This document shows, in pieces, positions 1 to 6,489 of a stretch of DNA of 13,262 bases. Position 1 is the stretch's first letter; each line of letters starts with the position of its first letter. Position numbers and translations under genes: made by a program. Where the stretch lies: contig JAEEQO010000067.1 in assembly GCA_016285335.1 (NCBI GenBank), positions 1 to 13,262 of the forward strand. Direction: 5' to 3'. Under the pieces are notes generated by a model that made no database searches, had not been told where the DNA came from, and saw only the letters and a list, made by a program, of their open reading frames with translations. Source of the DNA: Victivallales bacterium. GTDB taxonomy: Bacteria > Verrucomicrobiota > Lentisphaeria > Victivallales > UBA1829.

Positions 1-1937
1 TCCGCAACGTCTACTTCACCAGCATCATCCGCGACGAACTCGGCCGCAAGCTCAGCAAGTCCCTCGGCAACTCGCCCGACCCGCTGAAGGTCATCGAGAC
101 CTACGGCGCCGACGCGCTCCGCTTCTCCATCGTCTACATCGCCCCCGTCGGCATGGACATCCGCTACTCCAACGAGAAATGCGAGCTCGGCCGCAACTTC
201 GCGAACAAGCTCTGGAACGCCTGCCGCTTCCGCACCATGCAGGGCCCCGTCTCCGCCTCGTTCGACAAGCTCGCGATCCCGGTCGAAAAGCTCACGCAGG
301 ACGAACTCCACCTGCTCAACACACTGGAAAAAGCGTGCGCCGACGTGAACACCTCGCTCCGCGAGTTCCGCTTCCACTCCGCCGCACACGACATCTACGA
401 GCTCGTCTGGAACAACTTCTGCGACTGGTTCATCGAGGCGTGCAAGCCGCGCTTCAACGCCGACGAAGAGGCGAAGAAACAGGCGCTCGCCGTGCTGGAC
501 TACGCGCTCTGGAAGCTCCTCCGCCTCCTGCATCCCTTCATGCCGTTCATCACCGAGGAGCTCGCACACCGCATGGGATTCCTCGCCGACGGCCAGTCCA
601 TCATGACCGCGGCGTTCCCGGTTGCCGACCTCGCGCTCCCCGCGAATGCCGACAAGATTTCCGAGATGACCGCCGACAAGTACGCCCTCATCTCCGCCGG
701 CCGCAATCTGCGCCTCTCGAACAACATCGCCCCCGGCAAGCACATCGAGTACCACATCCGCGCGGCCTCGCAGGAGATTCTGGACTCCCTCTGCGAGCAG
801 ATGGATTCCCTCACGGCCATGCTGAACGCCTCCCTCATCAGCGTCTCGCTGGAAAACTACGCCTCCGAGGACGGCACGCCCGCGCCCTCCATCGTCTGCG
901 ACGCCGGTGCAATCTTCCTGCCGCTGAAGGGCCTCGTGGACCCCGCCGCCGAACGCGAGAAGCTCACGAAACAGAAAGCCGAGCTCACCGGCTGGATCAA
1001 GGCCGCCGAGGCGAAGCTCTCCAACGAGAAGTTCGTCAGCCGCGCCCCGGCGAAGGTCGTCGAGGACGTGAAGACGCAGCTCGCCGACCTGAAGGACAAG
1101 CTCGCCCGCGTCGAGGAATCCCTCGCCGCGTTAACAGAGAATACAACAGATCAGCAGATGGAAAAGTGCTTCAAGAGTTTAATTCAACAGGAAAAGAAAC
1201 GTGTTGAGGAGTATTTAGAGAATTTTATCGATTTAGATGAAAAAGGACGTGTTTGCTTAACACAAGACAATGCGACAAAAATTGATTCTTTAATCATTTT
1301 TAATCCCAGATATGGTAAGGTCGTGGATGAAAGCAATCACAAATCTGCCATGTCTTTAATAAAACGATTGAAAGAGGGTGCATTATGCTATAATAAAAGG
1401 AATATAGAAAGCATAATCAGACAAATCAATTTCGAAAATTCTACAAGGATAAGCAATGCTGAAATGGATGAACTTGCCCAAAGGATTGATAATATAGCAA
1501 AAGATATGGAGCAATTGCTGAAACTACTGAAAAATCAGAATAAAGATTATCAGTTAATAGGTGAGCTTGCGAGAAAAACGAAATCTGGCAAGAGGCGTTT
1601 CTCTTTTGCAACTAAGTTTTGCCATTACATGTGTTTTTATCTATTCGATGACAAATATCAGGATTCATATTCTATTTATGACAATATTGTAATTAATTGT
1701 TTGCCTGAGTATATGGAATCAGCCGGAATTAAGGAGAGCCTACTGCCATTTACGAAAGAGAAAGACCCGCAGATGGATCTTTCAAAATATTATGAACAAT
1801 ATCAACGTATCATTGATACCATCATAGAAAAATGCAGCGGCAATAAAATATCTAGATACGCTTTTGATCATATTTTGTGGTACTTTTCCAAACTCAAACA
1901 AACATCATCTGTGCATAAAATGGAGTCGCGTGTTTAA
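1..1937 (+). CDS. valS: Valyl-tRNA synthetase, 5'-truncated by the window edge, fused in frame to an AT-rich unknown C-terminal tail
   Basis: Charges tRNA-Val in the cytoplasm. The reading frame is open from base 3, and the gene starts upstream of the window. In visible-residue numbering, the class I signature KLSKS is at 16-20 (Leu for the usual Met), followed by LGNSPDPL and the ValS-typical GADALRFS. The MDIRYS and GRNFANKLWNACRF motifs come next, then the helical anticodon-binding domain with NNFCDWFIEACKPR. The C-terminal coiled-coil arm (about 305-375) begins LKGLVDPAAEREKL and contains NEKFVSRAPAKVVEDVK. This is where ValS normally ends. Here the frame crosses without a stop into low-GC DNA at about base 1131 and continues for about 268 residues to TAA at 1935-1937. 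The synthetase call is secure for 1-1130. Whether the cell makes the full fusion cannot be told from sequence, but I see no stop or Shine-Dalgarno site that would separate the two parts. Confidence 0.93.
   Translation, partial: RNVYFTSIIRDELGRKLSKSLGNSPDPLKVIETYGADALRFSIVYIAPVGMDIRYSNEKCELGRNFANKLWNACRFRTMQGPVSASFDKLAIPVEKLTQDELHLLNTLEKACADVNTSLREFRFHSAAHDIYELVWNNFCDWFIEACKPRFNADEEAKKQALAVLDYALWKLLRLLHPFMPFITEELAHRMGFLADGQSIMTAAFPVADLALPANADKISEMTADKYALISAGRNLRLSNNIAPGKHIEYHIRAASQEILDSLCEQMDSLTAMLNASLISVSLENYASEDGTPAPSIVCDAGAIFLPLKGLVDPAAEREKLTKQKAELTGWIKAAEAKLSNEKFVSRAPAKVVEDVKTQLADLKDKLARVEESLAALTENTTDQQMEKCFKSLIQQEKKRVEEYLENFIDLDEKGRVCLTQDNATKIDSLIIFNPRYGKVVDESNHKSAMSLIKRLKEGALCYNKRNIESIIRQINFENSTRISNAEMDELAQRIDNIAKDMEQLLKLLKNQNKDYQLIGELARKTKSGKRRFSFATKFCHYMCFYLFDDKYQDSYSIYDNIVINCLPEYMESAGIKESLLPFTKEKDPQMDLSKYYEQYQRIIDTIIEKCSGNKISRYAFDHILWYFSKLKQTSSVHKMESRV
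1131..1937 (+). other. AT-rich foreign segment encoding a 268-residue uncharacterised tail fused to valS
   Basis: Base composition and codon use change abruptly at about 1131. Upstream codons end mostly in C or G; downstream is AT-rich with TTA, ATA and AAA codons. The first internal Met is at 1158 (MEKCFKSLIQQEKKRVEEYL) but has no ribosome binding site, so an independent 259-residue gene starting there is possible but unsupported. The protein is mostly charged and helical. It contains KRRFSFATKFCHYM, then a spacer, then SIYDNIVINCLPEYM, and near the end YEQYQRIIDTIIEKC and RYAFDHILWYFSK. The SFATK ... IYD arrangement recalls the pattern in HhH/OGG-fold DNA glycosylase-like proteins and in uncharacterised proteins of accessory islands. 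I make that link from memory and hold it weakly. No membrane span or signal peptide is visible. Confidence 0.6.
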
Positions 1938-1995
1938 AGTTGAACTCGTTCCCGGAGATATAATTTCTATTGCTGGAACGATCAAAAAAAGAATC

Positions 1996-2029
1996 AGGCT
2001 CCCTCCGTTCGCGCGGAGAGAGCCTTTTT
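1996..2029 (+). terminator. Rho-independent terminator downstream of the valS fusion
   Basis: A 12-bp stem (AGGCTCCCTCCG at 1996-2007, CGGAGAGAGCCT at 2014-2025, one mismatch) with loop TTCGCG is followed by a T run at 2025-2029 and a second T run just after. An A-run at 1984-1990 on the other side means it could also stop minus-strand transcripts. The GC-rich stem resembles host DNA rather than the AT-rich segment before it, so it is probably the original valS terminator. Confidence 0.88.
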
Positions 2030-2039
2030 GATTTTTCCG

Positions 2040-2292
2040 TAAGGACTTTTCCGGCGACAGCATATCGCCGCGCGCAGCTGTAGTGCGGCCGCCGCAAAAA
2101 GAAATGACCGATCCTCACCCACCTCCACCTTCACATTCCTCTGTTGTTCGCGGCTCGCGTATATGTAAAAGAATCGCCGAGCGTGGCGAGGCTACCGAGG
2201 CGCGCATCTGCGCGCCCCCAGCGAAGCGGGACGCGAACGCGTCCTTTCTCTCCTCAATCTCCTAAAAAATCCGAAAAAAGGCGAAAAGCGGC
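2040..2292. other. Intergenic region with four GC-rich hairpins
   Basis: No credible gene lies between 1938 and 2428. The stretch holds a hairpin CGGCGA/TCGCCG (2052-2057 and 2065-2070), then a G-free, C-rich run (2112-2142). Three tandem hairpins follow: CGCC/GGCG (2175-2188), GGCGCGC-ATCT-GCGCGCC (2199-2216) and GGACGCG-AA-CGCGTCC (2229-2244), the last followed by a pyrimidine-rich run. None has a proper U-tract. The block looks like a REP-like or other structured intergenic element, but only one copy is in this window. Downstream are an A-rich stretch (2264-2287) and a promoter. Confidence 0.5.
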
Positions 2293-2321
2293 TTGACTTT
2301 CTCGCGACATGGGGATAAATT
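2293..2321 (+). promoter_or_regulatory. Strong sigma70-type promoter with no obvious target gene
   Basis: TTGACT (2293-2298), a 17-base spacer and TAAATT (2316-2321) are close to consensus. The promoter points right, into the 3' end of the minus-strand flavodoxin gene. The only plus-strand ORF after it is short: a Met at 2374 would give 52 residues with a badly placed AAAGG. It overlaps the flavodoxin gene antisense and resembles nothing I know. The promoter may make an antisense or noncoding RNA, or be what remains of a lost gene. Confidence 0.55.
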
Positions 2322-2428
2322 GTTCTTTGGAAACTACCGCGTGACGCGAACGGCAGACCATCTCGCAAAGGTCATGGCGACGAGGTCGAGCAAGCCCCGA
2401 TTCCTTTATGCACTGAACATGGAAGAGC

Positions 2429-3121
2429 TCAGTCCCACGGACGTTTGCTTCCAAGCCAGCCTTTTTCCGTCCAGTACTCGACGTCGCGCTGGCAGATGCG
2501 CATTTTTTTCTGGAACAGGCGCATCAGGTTGAAAAATTGCCTGGTCTTCAGCCCGGGGCTGACGTTTCCCTGCCGACGCGCAATCTTTCCCGCGAGCCGC
2601 GAGGTCGCCTTGTCGATGGCTGCTTTCTTCTTTTCGCCGACCCCCTCCCAGTTTGCGGCGGCGACGCCGGGTCCGTACTTGTAAATTTTGCCGGTCCCCC
2701 AGAAAAACAGGCTGTGCTCCATGTCCTTCAGGGCCGGTTTCATGCCGCCGCCCGCGGCCGTGCAGATGCACACGCCCTGTTTGCGGAACATGGATTCCTC
2801 CGGCCGGTGCACCATAAACCGGAATCCGAGATGGTCCAGGAACGCCTTCATCGCGCCCGTGACATGATACACGTAGACGGGACTTGCGAGGATGACCACA
2901 TCCGCCGCGTCCATCGCGTCCGTGATCGGAGCGAGTTTAGTGTGATGCGGGCATTCCGTTTCGCCTTTGAAGAAGCACTGGTTGCAGCCCATGCAGAACT
3001 CGCCGAAGTCCGCGGGCAGAAAGAATTCCGTCGTTTCCCCGCCGATCTTTTCCGCCAGGGTGCGGGCGACGTGGCAGGTCGAGCCCTCATGGCTTTGTCC
3101 GTGGATGATGACCGTTTTCAT
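2429..3121 (-). CDS. Flavodoxin-fold NAD(P)H-dependent FMN oxidoreductase
   Basis: A 230-residue cytoplasmic flavoprotein of the NADPH-dependent FMN reductase/iron-sulfur flavoprotein type. It begins MKTVIIHGQSHEGSTCHVAR, a beta strand followed by the loop that binds the FMN phosphate. Next is a cysteine motif, CMGCNQCFFKGETEC (about residues 43-57), seen in many members of this family. VILASPVYVYHVTGAMKAFLDH follows, and then TAAGGGMKPALK near the flavin. The C-terminal basic helical part ends WTEKGWLGSKRPWD. Upstream sequence in this frame is open, but the fold starts at this Met, just 17 bases after the permease stop, so the gene is probably last in the ABC transporter operon. The ribosome binding site is weak (GGGA). 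The substrate is unknown: a quinone, nitro compound or Fe-S/flavin target cannot be chosen from sequence. No terminator is visible after it. Confidence 0.85.
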   Translation of the reverse strand: MKTVIIHGQSHEGSTCHVARTLAEKIGGETTEFFLPADFGEFCMGCNQCFFKGETECPHHTKLAPITDAMDAADVVILASPVYVYHVTGAMKAFLDHLGFRFMVHRPEESMFRKQGVCICTAAGGGMKPALKDMEHSLFFWGTGKIYKYGPGVAAANWEGVGEKKKAAIDKATSRLAGKIARRQGNVSPGLKTRQFFNLMRLFQKKMRICQRDVEYWTEKGWLGSKRPWD

Positions 3122-3138
3122 TTGACCGGGTCCCATGC

Positions 3139-3792
3139 TCAGAACTCTTTGTTCCGCATGGCTTTCAGGCAGAAGCAATACATCCCGGCGCAGAACGCCA
3201 GCACGAGCACGCACGCCACCGCCGCAATGACGAACGGATTGCTCAGCCATTCCGGCAGGTTCTGAGGCGCTTTGAGCTGATCGACCGTGCCGACGATCTT
3301 CACGATCACGGCGGACAGGACGAACAATATCCCGTACACGATTATCGTGACGATTCGGCTCTTTTCCCGCCCGAACACCATCTGGCCCGGCAGGATCGAC
3401 AGAATCAGCAGAAGCGTCATCGGCAGATAAAGCGCCAGATAGACGATGCCGTCGGAGATCGCGTCCGCCTTGCCTTTCGTGAGGCACGCCAGCACAAACA
3501 GGACGGTCCCGACCGCCGCGCCGAAGAGGTCCAGCAGAATGCAGAAGAGGTACTTTTCGTTGACGTATGTCTTCACGTCGACAGGCAGCGAAAACAGGAA
3601 CGGAAATCCGTTGTCGTGTTCGTCGAAGCCCAGCGTGGACAACCCCATGATCCCCAGCAGACCGGCTGTATACCCGATGATGAAGCTCCCGTCCGTGGTG
3701 AACGCAATCAGCGCGCAGACCGCCAGAAAGATGAGCAGATGCTGCTTCATGGAAAGAAGAAGTCTGATGTCTTTGATCAGTAAACCTTTCAT
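3139..3792 (-). CDS. ABC-2 type transporter permease (ABC2_membrane_5-like)
   Basis: A 217-residue membrane protein with about six hydrophobic segments: near residues 19-32, 37-55, 84-106, 115-136, 144-167 and 187-209. The start MKGLLIKDIRLLLSMKQ and the cytoplasmic loop GFDEHDNGFPFLFSLPV, between spans 2 and 3, are typical of small ABC-2 permeases of Firmicutes-style exporters. Its ATG overlaps the stop of the ATPase gene (ATGA at 3792-3789), a sign of translational coupling and of a single exporter complex. A functional transporter would need a homodimer or another permease; no second permease is present here. The exported substrate is unknown; relatives handle peptides, antibiotics or lipids. 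Confidence 0.87.
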   Translation of the reverse strand: MKGLLIKDIRLLLSMKQHLLIFLAVCALIAFTTDGSFIIGYTAGLLGIMGLSTLGFDEHDNGFPFLFSLPVDVKTYVNEKYLFCILLDLFGAAVGTVLFVLACLTKGKADAISDGIVYLALYLPMTLLLILSILPGQMVFGREKSRIVTIIVYGILFVLSAVIVKIVGTVDQLKAPQNLPEWLSNPFVIAAVACVLVLAFCAGMYCFCLKAMRNKEF

Positions 3793-4634
3793 TCTTCGGC
3801 GCCTCCCAGCAGGATGATCAGGTCGTCGATCGTCGCGGGCTTCACTGTAAGTTCAGGGTATTCCTTTGCGAAATACTCCTTGTCGCTCGTGACGCACGCA
3901 TATCCGAACGTTTCTTTCTTGAACCCGGAAATACGGCTTCTGTCAATGGTCTCGAACGTCTCGAACGGGATCTGCACGGTCCCGTAGCGCTTCCCGATGT
4001 TTTCTTCCGTTTCTTGCAGCACGATCCGGCCCCCGGAAAACAGATAGAACTCGTCGCAGAGCCCTTCCAGGTCGGTGGATATGTGCGATGTGATCAGGAT
4101 GGTGCAGTCGTTCGCGGCGGCATAGTCCCGGATCGTCCCGATGATCTCGTTTCTCGCCTCGACATCCAGCCCGGACGTCGGTTCGTCCAGGATCAGCAGG
4201 CTTGCCTTGTGGGAAATGGCGGTCAGGACCTTGACCTTCGCTTTCATGCCGGTGGAGAAATCCTTCATCTGTTTTTTGAGCGGCAGGCTCAGCTTGCCGC
4301 ACATCTCCCGGAAGAACGTTTCATCGAAATCCCGGTACATCGCCCGCAGGATCGCGATGACGTCCTCCACGGTGAGCTGCATGGAAAACATCGAATCGGA
4401 CAGCGCGACGCCGAGCTTCTCCTTGTCCTGCGCCGTGAGCTCCCGCGCTTCCTTTCCGAAGACCCGGACGCTTCCCGATGTCGGCTTGATCAGCCCGAGC
4501 ATCGCCTTGATGGCCGTGCTTTTGCCGCAGCCGTTTTTGCCGATGATCCCCACGACCCGGTTGTCCGGGATGTCCATGGAAATCTCCAGCCTGAAATCCC
4601 GATATTGTTTGACGAAGTCTTTGATCTCTATCAT
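3789..4634 (-). CDS. ABC transporter ATP-binding protein
   Basis: A 281-residue ATPase that powers the permease encoded directly downstream. It has Walker A GKNGCGKST (32-40), a Q-loop region around MQLTVEDV (85-92) and a degenerate signature FSTGMKAK (126-133) in place of LSGGQ. Walker B LLILDE (146-151), D-loop SGLD (154-157) and the switch histidine in ITSHIS (H184) follow. The C-terminal 80 residues form an accessory domain. The frame extends upstream to a Met at 4718, but I take the start at 4634 (MIEIKDFVKQY). The fold begins there, and a promoter at 4664-4693 would start its transcript near 4657, downstream of the longer start. The ribosome binding site is weak. This exporter type is often paired with a dedicated regulator, here the WYL protein upstream. 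Confidence 0.9.
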   Translation of the reverse strand: MIEIKDFVKQYRDFRLEISMDIPDNRVVGIIGKNGCGKSTAIKAMLGLIKPTSGSVRVFGKEARELTAQDKEKLGVALSDSMFSMQLTVEDVIAILRAMYRDFDETFFREMCGKLSLPLKKQMKDFSTGMKAKVKVLTAISHKASLLILDEPTSGLDVEARNEIIGTIRDYAAANDCTILITSHISTDLEGLCDEFYLFSGGRIVLQETEENIGKRYGTVQIPFETFETIDRSRISGFKKETFGYACVTSDKEYFAKEYPELTVKPATIDDLIILLGGAEE

Positions 4635-4663
4635 AGGTCCGTTTTCCGTGTGTTTGAGCAGGA

Positions 4664-4693
4664 ATAATATATCATGCAAATCCTCTTTTTCAA
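4664..4693 (-). promoter_or_regulatory. Promoter of the ABC transporter-oxidoreductase operon, inside the end of the WYL regulator gene
   Basis: On the minus strand TTGAAA (4693-4688) is followed after 18 bases by TATTAT (4669-4664), within an extended TATATTAT (16-base spacing to TATATT). The -35 box overlaps the stop codon of the regulator gene (4692-4690). Predicted transcription begins about 22 bases before the ATPase start. Confidence 0.65.
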
Positions 4694-5790
4694 ACGGATT
4701 CAGTCTGATCGGCGGCATCCAGTTTCTTCAGCACGGTTTCCGCGCCGCGCCGGACGGCAGCGACCAGTTCCGGCGGGCTCAGCGGCACGGCGTCGCCGCG
4801 CTGGGCGAGGACCCACGGGACCACGACTTCCGCGGCGACCTCCGGGATCTCGAACATCCACGTGCCGTCCTTTTTCCGCCGGACGGTCTGCTTCGAGTGC
4901 ATCCGGTTGGCCTTCGCGAACTTCGGGGCGTCCCCGGCCAGGCGGATCTTCACGTTTTTGAGCTTGTCGAAGCTCACGATGTTATCGAGCGTGACGGAGT
5001 TGATGATCCCGTAGTCCGGCGTGAACGTTTCCTGGAGCATCCAGGCGTTGCGGATGCGGTCGATCACGAACGTGCGCGGGGCGTTCCGCAGATGGCAGAA
5101 CGCCTTGATGCGCCATTCCCGGAGGTACAGGAACAGCACGTGCGGGTCCACGTCGCGTTCGACCACGCCGCTTTTCATGTCGTCGTACACGATGTGCAGG
5201 CGGCGGTGTTTCTGCCACGCCTCGAACACGACCGCGAACACGCGGGATTCCCCTCCGGCGGCCCCGGCCCCGGCGAACACCTTCAGCGAACGGATGAGCG
5301 TCGTCTCCAGAAAATCCGGGCTGTTGCCCTTCAAAATCTCGTCCACCGCCCTCGAAATCCGCGCCCGCACCGGATCGGGGAACACGTCCTCCGCGATGCG
5401 CCCGCCGATGATGAGCGCGAGCATGGCGGATTCCGGCAGCTGCGCCGGGCAGTTGAACTCCCAGTTGCGGTCCTCGAGGTAATAGACCTTGTTCGCGCGG
5501 TCGTACTTGACCGGACAGCCGAAGTCGTTCCGGAGCGCGTCGAGGTCGCGGTACACGGTGCGGAGGCTGTATTTCGCCCGTACGGTCTTTCCCTCCTCGA
5601 ATTCGAGCGATTCGTATTCCTTGAGCAGGCGTTCCGCCGTGGGGCAGCTGTTTTTCTTCAGCAGCGCCGCGATGCGCGCCAGACGGAAGATCTGGATGCG
5701 CGGCGGCATCGTGCGGACCGGAAGCGTTTTTTTCGAAGAAACGCGTTTTTTCTGTCCTTCCGGCGATTTTTGAGGCGGATTTTTTTTCAT
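4690..5790 (-). CDS. WYL-domain transcriptional regulator with N-terminal winged helix
   Basis: A 366-residue DNA-binding regulator. After a lysine-rich, probably disordered tail (residues 1-28) comes a DeoR/HTH_11-like winged helix (about 31-105) with RIQIFRLARIAALLKKN and the recognition region YSLRTVYRDLDALRNDFGCP. The WYL ligand-binding domain (about 175-250) has the characteristic REWRIKAFCHLRNAPRTFVI followed by DRIRNAW; the namesake W-Y-L reads W-R-I here. The C-terminal WCX-like part (about 280-360) contains the FEIPEVAAEVVVPWVLAQRG stretch. The frame runs upstream to 5928, but the Met at 5790 has GGGGAA eight bases ahead and lies downstream of a good promoter, so I choose it. WYL proteins sense small ligands, often nucleic-acid related, and act as repressors or activators. 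Likely targets are its own divergent promoter region and the adjacent ABC operon. Confidence 0.88.
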   Translation of the reverse strand: MKKNPPQKSPEGQKKRVSSKKTLPVRTMPPRIQIFRLARIAALLKKNSCPTAERLLKEYESLEFEEGKTVRAKYSLRTVYRDLDALRNDFGCPVKYDRANKVYYLEDRNWEFNCPAQLPESAMLALIIGGRIAEDVFPDPVRARISRAVDEILKGNSPDFLETTLIRSLKVFAGAGAAGGESRVFAVVFEAWQKHRRLHIVYDDMKSGVVERDVDPHVLFLYLREWRIKAFCHLRNAPRTFVIDRIRNAWMLQETFTPDYGIINSVTLDNIVSFDKLKNVKIRLAGDAPKFAKANRMHSKQTVRRKKDGTWMFEIPEVAAEVVVPWVLAQRGDAVPLSPPELVAAVRRGAETVLKKLDAADQTESV

Positions 5791-5838
5791 TTTTTTTGTT
5801 CCCCGCGGTTTAAACTGACACTCCATGGCAAGATCGCA

Positions 5839-5852
5839 TGGTATAGTATACT
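5839..5852 (+). promoter_or_regulatory. Possible extended -10 promoter for the small membrane peptide operon
   Basis: TGG then TATAGT (5839-5847) matches an extended -10 element; a second plus-strand TATACT lies at 5847-5852. No -35 box sits at normal spacing (CTGACA at 5815-5820 is 21 bases away). It overlaps the regulator's -10 on the opposite strand, so the two promoters would compete for polymerase. Weak evidence. Confidence 0.3.
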
Positions 5853-5873
5853 CGCGGACGGAGAAAAAAACAA
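5845..5873 (-). promoter_or_regulatory. Promoter of the WYL regulator gene
   Basis: On the minus strand TTGTTT (5873-5868) and TATACT (5850-5845) are separated by exactly 17 bases. Transcription would begin near 5838, leaving a leader of about 48 bases before the start codon at 5790. Confidence 0.7.
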
Positions 5874-5896
5874 GCCGGAAAAAGCGGTTTTCTCCG
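5859..5896. promoter_or_regulatory. Perfect 9-bp inverted repeat, candidate operator
   Basis: CGGAGAAAA (5859-5867) and TTTTCTCCG (5888-5896) are exact inverted copies with 20 bases between them. The left arm lies in the spacer of the regulator's promoter and its -35 box is in the interval, so a bound dimer would block that promoter. The position fits autoregulation by the WYL protein; binding is inferred. Confidence 0.45.
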
Positions 5897-5948
5897 CCGC
5901 AAACGGAATCTTTTCGACATCGAATCATTGTAACAAGGAGCTGACATC

Positions 5949-6068
5949 ATGAAAGAAAAAACATTCGCCGCCCTGAGTCTCCTGCGCGCCCTCGTCTCGG
6001 AAAACCTCGGGATCGTCATCATCTGGGCCGTGACCCTCGCCTTCCTCCTGAAACTCGGCTGCGTTTGA
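5949..6068 (+). CDS. Small single-span membrane peptide, 39 residues
   Basis: A short gene with an excellent ribosome binding site: AAGGAG at 5935-5940, eight bases before the ATG. The peptide has a basic/amphipathic N-terminal stretch, MKEKTFAALSLLRALVSENL, and then one hydrophobic segment (about residues 20-38) containing GIVIIWAVTLAFLLK. It stops at TGA 6066-6068, 17 bases before the next start, so the two genes form a small operon. I recognise no family. It could be a membrane anchor or partner for the next protein, or a small hydrophobic peptide of toxin type; nothing here decides between these. Confidence 0.65.
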   Translation: MKEKTFAALSLLRALVSENLGIVIIWAVTLAFLLKLGCV

Positions 6069-6085
6069 GCGGAAAGGACACCGCC

Positions 6086-6451
6086 ATGCAGTTCGACATG
6101 CTTGTTTTCCGGGAATCGAAGCGGCCCGGCCGGAGCCTCCGCGTGACCGTTGACTTCGGGATCGGCGAGATCACCGCACAGTCCGCGCCGGGCGGCGAAG
6201 TCATGTGGTGCCGCCTCGCCGGACACCGCGGCGACGTGCTCCGCATGAAGCTCGACGCGTGCGATTTCGGGGCACGGGAGGACGTCTGCGCCGCGCCGGA
6301 AGAAGACGGCCCGGGATGGAGCCTGGACCTCTGCCGCGGGGGACAACCCGTGAAGCGTCTGGGCGGGACCGGGGACGTGCCGGAGCAGTGGCCCGCGTTC
6401 GCCTCGGTCATTGACCTGTGTTTTTCTTTTGCGGAAAGCCGGGGGCCCTGA
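6086..6451 (+). CDS. Uncharacterised 121-residue protein
   Basis: The start at 6086 is supported by GGAAAGGA at 6071-6078; a TTG in frame at 6065 lies inside the preceding gene and is unlikely. The sequence looks beta-rich and soluble, with no signal peptide. It starts MQFDMLVFRESKRPGRSLRV, has cysteines near residues 42, 59, 68, 82 and 110, and carries the stretch GWSLDLCRGGQPVKRLGG and then PEQWPAFASVIDLCF. The order of a strand with W-x-L, a glycine turn, then P-x-x-W before a final helix resembles small uncharacterised proteins of gut Firmicutes, but I cannot name a family. It follows the 39-residue membrane peptide and is divergent from the WYL regulator. Confidence 0.7.
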   Translation: MQFDMLVFRESKRPGRSLRVTVDFGIGEITAQSAPGGEVMWCRLAGHRGDVLRMKLDACDFGAREDVCAAPEEDGPGWSLDLCRGGQPVKRLGGTGDVPEQWPAFASVIDLCFSFAESRGP

Positions 6452-6489
6452 AGCGGCCGGAGGTGTGCTCTCGGGGTACGGATTTCCGC

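Noticed and set aside
2374..2532. 52-residue plus-strand ORF behind the orphan promoter
   Set aside because: The AAAGG is only two bases from the ATG and most of the frame is antisense to the flavodoxin gene; coding is not supported.
4635..4718. Longer N-terminus of the ABC ATPase starting at 4718
   Set aside because: The added 28 residues are not part of the fold, overlap the regulator gene, and lie upstream of the predicted transcription start.
4141..5952. 603-codon open frame on the plus strand
   Set aside because: Antisense to the ABC ATPase and WYL regulator genes, rich in Arg/His/Phe, with no domain recognisable.
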